This document shows, one piece after another, positions 26,719-34,034 of a DNA stretch of 46,960 nucleotides. Numbering within the stretch: position 1 is the stretch's first letter; each line of letters begins with the position of its first letter. Location: contig JAFRJF010000181.1 of assembly GCA_017432405.1 (NCBI GenBank), forward strand, positions 1-46,960. The letters are read 5' to 3'. The notes beneath the pieces were generated by a model that saw nothing but the letters and a program-made list of their open reading frames with translations, did not search any database and was not told where the DNA came from. The DNA is from Clostridia bacterium (GTDB taxonomy: Bacteria; Bacillota_A; Clostridia; Christensenellales; Aristaeellaceae). Made by a program: the position numbers and the translations under genes.

Positions 26719-27744
26719 TTGGTTCGAGAAGGGCGGTGCTTGGCTTTGTTCTATAGGATATCGGTTGACAACTTTACAGTGTTCGGAAGAATGGATATTG
26801 TTTTCTCCCAGGGCTTGAATGTATTCATTGGGGAGAATGGAATGGGAAAAACCCATCTCATGAAGTTGCTTTATTGCGCGGGCAAAGCTGCGAGACACGA
26901 TATTTCATTTCCGCAGAAGATCGTAAATGTGTTTATGCCCGATGAATCCAGCATCAACAGGCTGGTATCCCGTCGGAAGGGTGTAGAAAGCGCCTCGGTT
27001 CAGGTGCTTTCTGATACCGTGGGAATAACGACGAGCTTCAATCGCAAAACGCCCAAATGGGATGCCGAAGTGATCGGGGAGAGCAATTGGGAAAAACAGG
27101 TATCGGACACCAACTGCGTGTTCATTCCTGCCAAAGAAATACTGTCAAATGGATGGCACTTTGAAGCGGCTGTTCATCTTAGAAACGTGGAGTTCGATGA
27201 AACTTATGTGGATATCGTTTCAGCAGCCAAGATCGATTTAAAGGGGAATCCATCGGCCAACAAGAAGTATCTGGATATTTTACAAAAGGCGACATCCGGG
27301 AAGGTCCTGGTGGACAAAGATCGGTTCTACATCAAGCGCGGCGCGCACAGGTTTGAATTTAACCTCATTGCCGAGGGAATACGCAAGCTTGCATTGCTCT
27401 GGCAGCTGATAAACAATGGCGCCCTGGACAGTGGCTCGGCTTTGTTTTGGGATGAACCCGAAGCGAATCTCAATCCAAAGTTTATACCCCTGGTGGCGGA
27501 AATGTTGATTGAATTACAAAGAAACGGCGTTCAAGTGTTTGTTTCCACACATGACTATTTCCTGTGCAAATATCTGGAGATCAAACGCGCGCCGCAAGAC
27601 CATCTGATGTATCATTCGCTGTATCCGCTCAACGATACGGTGGGTTGTGAGAGCCAGGAGAGACTGTCTTTGCTTGAGCACAACGCCATACAGGAAACGT
27701 TTCTGCAGATGTATGACGATGAAATACAGAAAGCGATGGAATAG
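26719..27744 (+). CDS. AAA-family ATPase (SMC/OLD-like, AAA_15/AAA_21 type)
   Basis: A 341-residue ABC-type ATPase head: Walker A GENGMGKT (38-45), a long insertion (about 60-200), a degenerate signature at IAEGIRKLALLW (217-228), Walker B ALFWDEPEANLNP (241-253, D245/E246) and an H-loop in VSTHDYF (H278). There is no coiled coil long enough for SMC and no TOPRIM domain. Such heads act with a partner effector in several defence systems (OLD, Septu, Gabija). The start is TTG at 26719, 6 nt after AAGGA; TTG at 26740 is an alternative. It is more AT-rich than its neighbours and lies between the 388-bp repeats, so probably acquired. The partner gene starts 3 nt downstream. Confidence 0.85.
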   Translation: MVREGRCLALFYRISVDNFTVFGRMDIVFSQGLNVFIGENGMGKTHLMKLLYCAGKAARHDISFPQKIVNVFMPDESSINRLVSRRKGVESASVQVLSDTVGITTSFNRKTPKWDAEVIGESNWEKQVSDTNCVFIPAKEILSNGWHFEAAVHLRNVEFDETYVDIVSAAKIDLKGNPSANKKYLDILQKATSGKVLVDKDRFYIKRGAHRFEFNLIAEGIRKLALLWQLINNGALDSGSALFWDEPEANLNPKFIPLVAEMLIELQRNGVQVFVSTHDYFLCKYLEIKRAPQDHLMYHSLYPLNDTVGCESQERLSLLEHNAIQETFLQMYDDEIQKAME

Positions 27745-27747
27745 AAA

Positions 27748-28266
27748 ATGGAAAATACGAGAGCAAAGATAATAGAAGAGTCCGGTATGAGATTTGGGCC
27801 TTTTCTATCGGAGGACTTGTTTCATATTGAGATGTCGCGGGCTTATGCGGCCTTGGGCAATGGCTTTTCAAGCGTAGAATTTGTGTGTATGAAGCAGGGA
27901 GATGAAAAGAAATATCTATACTTCATTGAGGCGAAATCAAGCTCGCCCAATCCTGAAAACGGAGAAGAGCGCTTCTATGAATGGATTGATGAAGTATCCA
28001 TGAAGTTCAAAGATTCGCTTCAGTTGTTTATGGCAGCTGAATTGGGAATTCAATCCGATGAGGGGATAGGTCAACACCTATTGGAAGCTGAGATGGCAGA
28101 ATGTGCGATCAAGCTTATACTGGTGCTGTCGCAGCACAAAAAGGAATGGCTTCCGCCTGTTCGCGATGCGCTTTCAGCGCGACTCAGGAAAATACTTCGC
28201 ATATGGGAAGCGGAAATCATTGCGCTAAATCGTGATATGGCGCATGCATACGGTTTGGTACAGTAA
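27748..28266 (+). CDS. Partner of the AAA ATPase, possible PD-(D/E)xK-like nuclease
   Basis: The family is not recognised with certainty. The 172-residue protein has a helix (SEDLFHIEMSRAYAAL), a strand SSVEFVCMKQ with E44, and a second strand YLYFIEAKSS containing E61-A-K63. A strand-acid, strand-ExK arrangement behind a helix is what PD-(D/E)xK nucleases show, but the match rests on these few residues. The rest is helical and rich in Trp and Lys. It follows the ATPase with a 3-nt gap, so the two are surely co-translated. Working guess: an effector or subunit controlled by the ATPase. It could equally be a non-catalytic adaptor. Confidence 0.6.
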   Translation: MENTRAKIIEESGMRFGPFLSEDLFHIEMSRAYAALGNGFSSVEFVCMKQGDEKKYLYFIEAKSSSPNPENGEERFYEWIDEVSMKFKDSLQLFMAAELGIQSDEGIGQHLLEAEMAECAIKLILVLSQHKKEWLPPVRDALSARLRKILRIWEAEIIALNRDMAHAYGLVQ

Positions 28267-28276
28267 AAGAAGAATC

Positions 28277-28387
28277 ATGCCAAGCCTCAGAAACCATGTT
28301 ATCGGCGTGCTACACAAGTACCATTTCTGGATTCCGGAGAAGAGCGCCTTGAAGCTATTGGAGGTGTATCATCATGAGTGGAATTAG
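28277..28387 (+). CDS. Possible 36-residue ORF upstream of a small gene
   Basis: An ATG at 28277 opens MPSLRNHVIGVLHKYHFW and ends in TAG, overlapping the next start by 14 nt. It contains the Shine-Dalgarno sequence of that gene, so it could couple translation. The ribosome site is weak (AAAGAAGAA). No family is recognised. Confidence 0.3.
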   Translation: MPSLRNHVIGVLHKYHFWIPEKSALKLLEVYHHEWN

Positions 28388-28586
28388 CGCGGTAAGGATA
28401 CCCAGGTTTATGGAAGGCCAGCCGCTCCCGGAAGTCTACAACGAAGCTCTGAATCCTTATAAGAATCCCCCGAATTCAAAGTACAATTTGAGAGCAATGG
28501 TGAATTATGCCTTGCAGGCTGGGAAAAAAGTACCCGAACTGACGGTTGAAGAAGTTGAACAATTTTTGATTACAAGCGAGGAATGA
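28374..28586 (+). CDS. Small hypothetical protein (70 residues)
   Basis: The ATG at 28374 follows GGAGGTGTATCATC, a good ribosome binding site. The protein starts MSGISAVRIPRFMEG, has a central basic NPYKNPPNSKYNLR stretch and ends in an acidic helix (ELTVEEVEQFLITSEE). No family is recognised. It follows the ATPase module and stops 7 nt before the chimeric remnant, so it may be the tail of the same insertion. Confidence 0.5.
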   Translation: MSGISAVRIPRFMEGQPLPEVYNEALNPYKNPPNSKYNLRAMVNYALQAGKKVPELTVEEVEQFLITSEE

Positions 28587-28593
28587 TTTGCTA

Positions 28594-29028
28594 TGATCAC
28601 CTTAAAATGCAAAATGTGCGGCGGCGACCTGCTTCGAAGAGGTGGCGATCAATGTGCTGCTACTCGCTCTGGCTGTCGTCGGCTGCATCACTGTGGACGC
28701 CATGCGCGATGAGATCATCCGCCAGGACGGCGCGCTGAAGAGGAACGAGGGCAACATGCGGGAGCTTCAATCCCTGTCATCTGCCTTGGTTGGACAGTGC
28801 GGGGACGAGGCGCTGAAACCAATGCTGCAAAAGCTGGCCGACGAGTTCCGCTACAGCGACCCGGTATCCTCCGAAAAGACGCAGGAGCTCGGGGAGGACA
28901 TGAAGGTCCAGCTGGGCGACATCCAGCAGGCCCTGGTGGAGGGCGATTCCGACGGCGCGAAGAAGCTGTGCGGGAAGCTGATGGGGAGCTTGACGGAGAG
29001 GAATAGGGTTTGTTCAGTGAGTAAGTGA
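28594..29028 (+). pseudogene. Chimeric remnant: start of a TIR-type gene joined to the 3' part of the membrane-protein gene
   Basis: The first 39 nt (28594-28632) match the start of the TIR gene at 29592 (MITxKCKMCGGDL). After a short junction, 28641-29028 repeats 26262-26649. The frame from the ATG runs to a stop about 36 codons on, in a different frame from the membrane-protein tail. The tail itself is open (GTG at 28642) but lacks all but one membrane helix and has no clear ribosome site. This looks like a deletion between tandem gene copies. Confidence 0.8.
28641..29028. repeat. 388-bp direct repeat, right copy
   Basis: The partner of 26262-26649, located in the chimeric remnant. The two copies bracket the ATPase/partner module and the small ORFs. 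Confidence 0.9.
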
Positions 29029-29092
29029 ATGAAAAGAATATAGGAGATTCAATTTACGAACGAAACATTAGCGTACAAATGGAGGCTACATA

Positions 29093-29566
29093 ATGACACC
29101 GAAGGATTTTGCAAAGCAATGCAATGTTCGCTTATCTACGGTATTTCAATGGATCGAGAAAAAATACATTGATGGAATAACGATAACTCGAAATGATGAT
29201 TCTGTTAATTATGATATTCCTGCTTCTGCTTGGAGACCCGCAAATTATCGTGCAAAAACAGATATTGCAATTAGGAAATCATTTATAAGGGCAGTCAACA
29301 AAAAACAAGCGATTAACTGTTATATTTGTAAAATGCCTCACGAAGAGTATACAGCAAGAATAGAGCAAGCAATAAAGGAAGGTTTAATAATTCCGTATAA
29401 AACTGCAGAAGGAACGATTCAATACACTTTAGGTTCCGTCGGACAACGATATCTTGTTGAAAAGAAAGAGTCAATTTTAAAGCTTGCCATAAAAACTGCA
29501 GAAACAGCAGAAAACGTAACAGAGATAATAAAAGACCTAATTCACATTATTCAGCCCGGAAGTTGA
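29093..29566 (+). CDS. AT-rich helix-turn-helix protein of unknown function
   Basis: A 157-residue protein whose N-terminus (MTPKDFAKQCNVRLSTVFQWIEKK) reads as a MerR/excisionase-like helix-turn-helix. The middle is basic, and the C-terminal helix carries Thr/Ala/Glu repeats. The ribosome site (GGAGGCTACATA) is good. Base composition and codon use (AAA, ATT, AAT) are far more AT-rich than in neighbouring genes, which points to recent acquisition. No partner gene of equal composition adjoins it. It could regulate the TIR gene 25 nt downstream, though this is only a guess from position. Confidence 0.65.
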   Translation: MTPKDFAKQCNVRLSTVFQWIEKKYIDGITITRNDDSVNYDIPASAWRPANYRAKTDIAIRKSFIRAVNKKQAINCYICKMPHEEYTARIEQAIKEGLIIPYKTAEGTIQYTLGSVGQRYLVEKKESILKLAIKTAETAENVTEIIKDLIHIIQPGS

Positions 29567-29591
29567 CATGACAAAATAAGGAGCGTTATCA

Positions 29592-32500
29592 ATGATTACT
29601 TTCAAATGCAAAATGTGTGGCGGCGACCTGACTTTTGAGCCGGGCGCGAGCGTTGCGGAGTGCCCCTATTGCGGCACGAATCAGACACTGCCGAAGCTGG
29701 ACGACGACAAGCGGGCGAACCTGTACGACCGGGCGAACCACTTCCGCAGACAGAATGAATTCGACAAGGCCATGGCCATCTACGAGCAGGTTCTCGCGGA
29801 GGATCGCACGGACGCCGAGGCCTATTGGTCGCTGGTGCTGTGCCGGTACGGCATCGAGTACGTGGAGGACCCGGCATCCCACAAGCGGGTGCCCACGGTG
29901 AATCGGGTGCAGTATGCCTCGATCCTGGCGGACGAGGACTACAAGTCTGCCCTGGCCCATGCCGACGCGGCCCAGCGGCGCGTCTACGAAGCCGAGGCCA
30001 ACGCCATCGCCGAGATTCAGAAGGGCATACTGGACATCTCCAGGAAGGAAGCGCCCTTCGACGTATTCATCTGCTACAAGGAGACCGACGCCAACGGACG
30101 CCGCACGCCGGACAGCGTGTTGGCAAACGACATGTACCACCAGCTGACCAAAGAGGGCTTCAAGGTGTTCTTCTCCCGCATCACGCTGGAGGACAAGATC
30201 GGCACGGCCTACGAGCCCTACATTTTCGCCGCCCTCAACTCGGCGAAGGTGATGGTGGTGCTGGGCACGAAGCCGGAGTACTTCAACGCCGTGTGGGTGA
30301 AGAATGAGTGGAGCCGCTACCTGGCGCTGATACGCAACGGTGCTGACAAGACCCTTGTGCCCGCCTACCGCGACATGGACCCCTACGACCTGCCCGAGGA
30401 GTTCGCTCATCTCCAGGCCCAGGACATGAGCAAGCTGGGCTTCATGCAGGATCTCATTCGGGGCATCAAGAAGATTCTACATAAAGATGAACCCAAGCCT
30501 CAGACTGTAGCGCAGCCGACAGCGGCAGCCCCGGCCAACAATGTTGCGCCGCTGCTGAAGCGCGCTTTCATGTTCCTGGAGGATGGCGATTTTGCCCGTG
30601 CCGATGATTTCTGCGAGCAGGTGTTGAACCTTGACCCGGAGAACGGTAGGGCTTATCTGGGAAAGCTGATGGTCGATCTTCAGGTACGCAGGGAGAATGA
30701 TTTGAAGAAACAGCCCCGGCCGTTTGAAGGCAACGGCTACTTTCAGAAGATACAGCGCTTCGGAGACAAAGCGTTGAAGCAGCAACTTTCAAAGGACATC
30801 GAATACATTAATAACCGTAACGAGTATGCCCGCCAGAAGGAAATCTTTGACAAGGCGACCGAGGCACTGCGAAAGGCGGATACCGTTAAACAGTGCAGGG
30901 CAGCGAAGGTGCGCTTTCAGTCCATCCCCGGCTTTGAGGGCGTGACGCAGAAGCTTGCAGAATGCGACGCAAGGGCTGAGGCCATAAATGATTCCGACTA
31001 CAGAGATGCCATGGCTCTGGAACAGGCTCAAAAGTGGCAGGAGGCCATTGGCGCCTATGAATATCTTGGCGATTATCGGGATAGCCGCAGCCGCGCCGAG
31101 ATGTGCTGGGAGGGCTTCCGGGCTGATGCCTATGCCACTGCGGAGCGGCTGAGGAGTGATAGCCAGTGGGAAAACGCCATTTCGGCATTTGAGCAGCTGG
31201 GTGAATATCGCGACAGCAAACGGAAGACGCAACAGTGCCGAGAAGCCTTGGAGGCCGAGCGTCGGGCCGAGGAACAGCACCGTGAGCAGGAGCGCGTGAT
31301 TGCCGAGCGCAAGGCAAAGGAGGTAGCGGCAAAGCAGGCGAAGATCGCCATCATTGTGGTGGCTGTTGCAGCAGTGGCATTGGCCGCAGTACTGCTGTAT
31401 AATAATGTCGTCAAGCCCAATGGCATCTACAATTCTGCAATCAATGCCATGAAAACGGGAAATTACGATGAGGCGACGATGATCTTTGAAAGCCTCGGGG
31501 ATTATAAAGACGCGGCGACGCAGGCCCAGGAGAGCCAGTATCAGAAGGGCATGTCGCTTCTGGCGTCCGGGGATCACGATGGTGCGACAGCGGCGTTCAA
31601 CGGCGTCAACGGCTACAGCGATGCCGCAACGCAAGCCCAGGAGAGCCAGTACCAGAAGGGTGTGTCTCTGATGTTATCTGCCCATTTCGATGAGGCGACC
31701 AACGTATTTCTGGGAATGAACAAACTCTATTGGGACAAATCTGAGCACATACTTAGTCGAATCTATGAGACTGATGTGGTGGAAGAGGCTGCAGATGTGG
31801 TCGAAGAACGGATGGAAGAGGCTGCAGATGCGGTTGAAGAATTGGCAGAAGATGCCGCAGAGGCAGCTGAAGAGACTGCGGATGCGGTTGAAGAATGGGC
31901 AGAAGATGCCGCAGAGGCAGTTGAAGAAGCTGTGGCACCTATAGAAAAAGCATCAAACATGGTTCAGAAAAGTCTATATGATCAAATCCAAGAGCTTGGA
32001 ATAAATGGATATAAGGATTCTCTGGAGATGGCGATGGAGAGCCAGTATCAGAAGGGTATGGCACAGAAGGATAGTGGGGACTACGATGGTGCAACTGCGA
32101 CTATGAATGCCATCAGTGGCTACAATGATGCTGCATCTCAAGCCTATGAGAGTCAGTACCAGAAGGCCAACGCCCTGAATGCCGAGGGGGATTACGATGC
32201 AGCGTATCAGCGTTACGCTTCGATTACCGGCTATAAAGATGTTGACGATATCATCGAAAATGACGATAATATAGCTGCTGCTGCTGCTGCATGGCGTTCG
32301 CAGTTCAAGGTGGGGAATACCGTGGTCTATGGGAGATATGAGCAGGACAACGACGCTGCTAACGGGAAAGAGGCCATTGAGTGGATCGTGCTGAATAATG
32401 ACAGAGAGAACTATACCATAGTCAGCAAGTATGCACTGGACTGCAAGCCATACAACAAAAAGAACACGGATGTCACTTGGGAAAGCTGTACGCTGCGCAG

Positions 32501-32837
32501 GTGGCTGAATGGGGAATTCCTGAACGCAGCCTTTACTGTTGAAGAGCAAATGAAGTTGGACAAGGTTTATTTGTTGAGCGTCAATGAGGTCAACCAGTTT
32601 TTTCCCTCAGTTGATTCTAGAATCTGTACGGCTACGAGGTACGTCGAAGCTCAAGGAGCATGGACGAACGAGAACCGTGCATGTAGGTGGTGGCTCCGGT
32701 CGCCAGGCGGAGGAAGTGATAACGCTGCCCGCATCCTCAGTGACGGCTCCATCGACGACTATGGCTGCGATGTCGAAAGCGACATCTGTGCCGTGCGGCC
32801 CGTCGTGGTGTTGCGGCTTTCACAACCGAATCCTTGA
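29592..32837 (+). CDS. Zinc-ribbon/TIR/transmembrane/TPR-like/DUF6273 protein
   Basis: A 1081-residue protein. In order: zinc ribbon (C6/C9, C24/C27); TPR-like helices (about 40-150); a TIR domain (154-295) from FDVFICYKETDANGRR through ITLEDKIGTAYEP to WVKNEW, where E239 aligns with the catalytic Glu of NAD-cleaving TIRs such as SARM1; TPR-like helices (about 320-570); one membrane helix (about 583-603); further repeats of the type YQKGxxLxxxGDYDGAT; a Glu/Ala-rich coiled coil (about 727-786); and a C-terminal DUF6273 domain (about 905-1078, VYGRYEQDN...CRWWLRSPGGG). One helix implies that the TIR half and the DUF6273 half lie on opposite sides of the membrane. It may sense outside signals and cleave or cyclise NAD inside (inference). 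The start follows AAGGAGCG. Confidence 0.88.
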   Translation: MITFKCKMCGGDLTFEPGASVAECPYCGTNQTLPKLDDDKRANLYDRANHFRRQNEFDKAMAIYEQVLAEDRTDAEAYWSLVLCRYGIEYVEDPASHKRVPTVNRVQYASILADEDYKSALAHADAAQRRVYEAEANAIAEIQKGILDISRKEAPFDVFICYKETDANGRRTPDSVLANDMYHQLTKEGFKVFFSRITLEDKIGTAYEPYIFAALNSAKVMVVLGTKPEYFNAVWVKNEWSRYLALIRNGADKTLVPAYRDMDPYDLPEEFAHLQAQDMSKLGFMQDLIRGIKKILHKDEPKPQTVAQPTAAAPANNVAPLLKRAFMFLEDGDFARADDFCEQVLNLDPENGRAYLGKLMVDLQVRRENDLKKQPRPFEGNGYFQKIQRFGDKALKQQLSKDIEYINNRNEYARQKEIFDKATEALRKADTVKQCRAAKVRFQSIPGFEGVTQKLAECDARAEAINDSDYRDAMALEQAQKWQEAIGAYEYLGDYRDSRSRAEMCWEGFRADAYATAERLRSDSQWENAISAFEQLGEYRDSKRKTQQCREALEAERRAEEQHREQERVIAERKAKEVAAKQAKIAIIVVAVAAVALAAVLLYNNVVKPNGIYNSAINAMKTGNYDEATMIFESLGDYKDAATQAQESQYQKGMSLLASGDHDGATAAFNGVNGYSDAATQAQESQYQKGVSLMLSAHFDEATNVFLGMNKLYWDKSEHILSRIYETDVVEEAADVVEERMEEAADAVEELAEDAAEAAEETADAVEEWAEDAAEAVEEAVAPIEKASNMVQKSLYDQIQELGINGYKDSLEMAMESQYQKGMAQKDSGDYDGATATMNAISGYNDAASQAYESQYQKANALNAEGDYDAAYQRYASITGYKDVDDIIENDDNIAAAAAAWRSQFKVGNTVVYGRYEQDNDAANGKEAIEWIVLNNDRENYTIVSKYALDCKPYNKKNTDVTWESCTLRRWLNGEFLNAAFTVEEQMKLDKVYLLSVNEVNQFFPSVDSRICTATRYVEAQGAWTNENRACRWWLRSPGGGSDNAARILSDGSIDDYGCDVESDICAVRPVVVLRLSQPNP

Positions 32838-32931
32838 TCTTCAGATTTCAAGAAGGATGTATATTAAGAGGCTGCCATAGCATTCTAAACTAAACGAAAC
32901 AATGATCGGCTCTACAGAAAGGGATAAGAAT

Positions 32932-33477
32932 ATGGCAATCATAAAGTGCAAAATGTGTGGCGGAGACATCGCTTTTGAAAGTGGCAAGGCATACGGTACT
33001 TGCGAATACTGCGGAAGCCTAGTGACATTCCCAGTTTCTGCTGATGCACAGAATGTGAATCTTTTCAATCGAGCAAACCATTTCCGTATGCAGAATGAAT
33101 TCGATAAAGCTATCGCTGCATATGAGCGCATTCTTGAAAAGAACGATTATGATGCCAAGGCGCATTGGGGAATTGTTCTGTCCCGGTATGGCATTGAATA
33201 TGTGGAAGACCCAACAACCCATGAGAGGATTCCCACATGCCATCGCCTTCAGAATACATCCATCCTTTCTGATTCTGATTATAAAGCAGCCTTGAACTAT
33301 GCGGCCGATTCTGAGACGAGTAACATATATAGATCTGAAGCGGAGCGGATTTCGGAAATACAGAAATCCATATTAGCTATTTCGTCACAGGAACAACCTT
33401 ATGACATTTTCATTTGCTATAAGGAGACGGATGTCGCGGGGACGGTTCTCCCGACATACAATCAGAGGATAATATAA
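32932..33477 (+). pseudogene. Truncated TIR-gene paralogue
   Basis: Starting at the ATG at 32932 (after AAAGGGATAAG), it encodes the same zinc ribbon and TPR-like N-terminus as the 29592 gene (MAIIKCKMCGGD, NLFNRANHFRMQNEFDKA) and reaches the first TIR strand (YDIFICYKETD). Homology then stops at a family 2 palindrome (33431-33457), and the frame ends 17 codons later. All catalytic parts of the TIR domain are gone. It may still yield a ribbon-TPR fragment. Confidence 0.85.
33431..33457. repeat. Family 2-like palindrome at the TIR paralogue breakpoint
   Basis: ATGTCG and CGACAT flank CGGGGACGGTTCTCC. The centre matches the family 2 copies at 12587-12660; the outer arm differs from TGGGACA. 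Confidence 0.65.
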
Positions 33478-33523
33478 AGCATTTGATAATACCTGTATAG
33501 CAAGCACAATATTCTACCCGCCA

Positions 33524-33551
33524 TTTGGAATATTGACGGGCAAGGTATAAT
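33524..33551 (+). promoter_or_regulatory. Candidate promoter of the DUF4869/P-loop pair
   Basis: TTTGGA (33524-33529), a 16-nt spacer, TATAAT (33546-33551), 32 nt before the ATG. The -10 box is perfect and the -35 box poor. Confidence 0.45.
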
Positions 33552-33582
33552 AATAGCAGAAAGTGTCCATTGAGGTGATAGC

Positions 33583-34026
33583 ATGCTCAACGTCTATTTC
33601 GGCCCCATGCCGGAGGCGATTTACAATACGGCGGTGTATTTCAAGAACACCTATGAGGATAAATGGATCACCGCGCCGCTGGCAGTCGAGATGATTGCGG
33701 ATGTGGACCGCTCGAAGGTCGTCGGCCCGCAGGTCATCGAAAGCCCGGTGCTCGGTATGATCACGCCCCTACAGCTCTCCGGCGGCGTCAAGACGCTGCT
33801 GTTGATCGCCAACGACAGGATGGGTAAGCACGTCTTCAATGCCTCCACCTGCGGGGATAACTGCGCCAAGTGGCTGCTCAGGCTGGCAGAAAAGCGCAAG
33901 GTGGTCGTCAACCTGCGCCATCTGATGGACTTTGGCGACGCGCCGTTCAAGCTGCGCGTGCTGAACAACGGAAGGATCGTCAGGAACATGGCCGAGCTGA
34001 TCGACGCAGCCGGAGCGTATGTTTGA
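33583..34026 (+). CDS. DUF4869-family protein
   Basis: A 147-residue protein matching, from memory, the DUF4869 family of gut Bacillota: MLNVYFGPMPEAIYNTAVYF, ESPVLGMITPLQLSGGVKTL and FNASTCGDNCAKWLL. The function is unknown. The start follows GAGGTGATAGC. A P-loop protein gene begins 8 nt after its stop, and the pair appears as a unit, so the two proteins probably interact (inference). No signal peptide or membrane helix is seen. DUF4869 carries a CGDNC motif that could bind metal. Confidence 0.7.
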   Translation: MLNVYFGPMPEAIYNTAVYFKNTYEDKWITAPLAVEMIADVDRSKVVGPQVIESPVLGMITPLQLSGGVKTLLLIANDRMGKHVFNASTCGDNCAKWLLRLAEKRKVVVNLRHLMDFGDAPFKLRVLNNGRIVRNMAELIDAAGAYV

Positions 34027-34034
34027 GGTGCGGC

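Noticed and set aside
28642..29028. Independent 128-residue gene starting at GTG
   Set aside because: It is the 3' part of the duplicated membrane-protein gene without its first helices, and no convincing ribosome site precedes it; treated as a remnant.
29592..32837. Thoeris defence system
   Set aside because: A TIR protein is present, but no ThsA (SIR2/SLOG or transmembrane-Macro) partner is encoded in the window.
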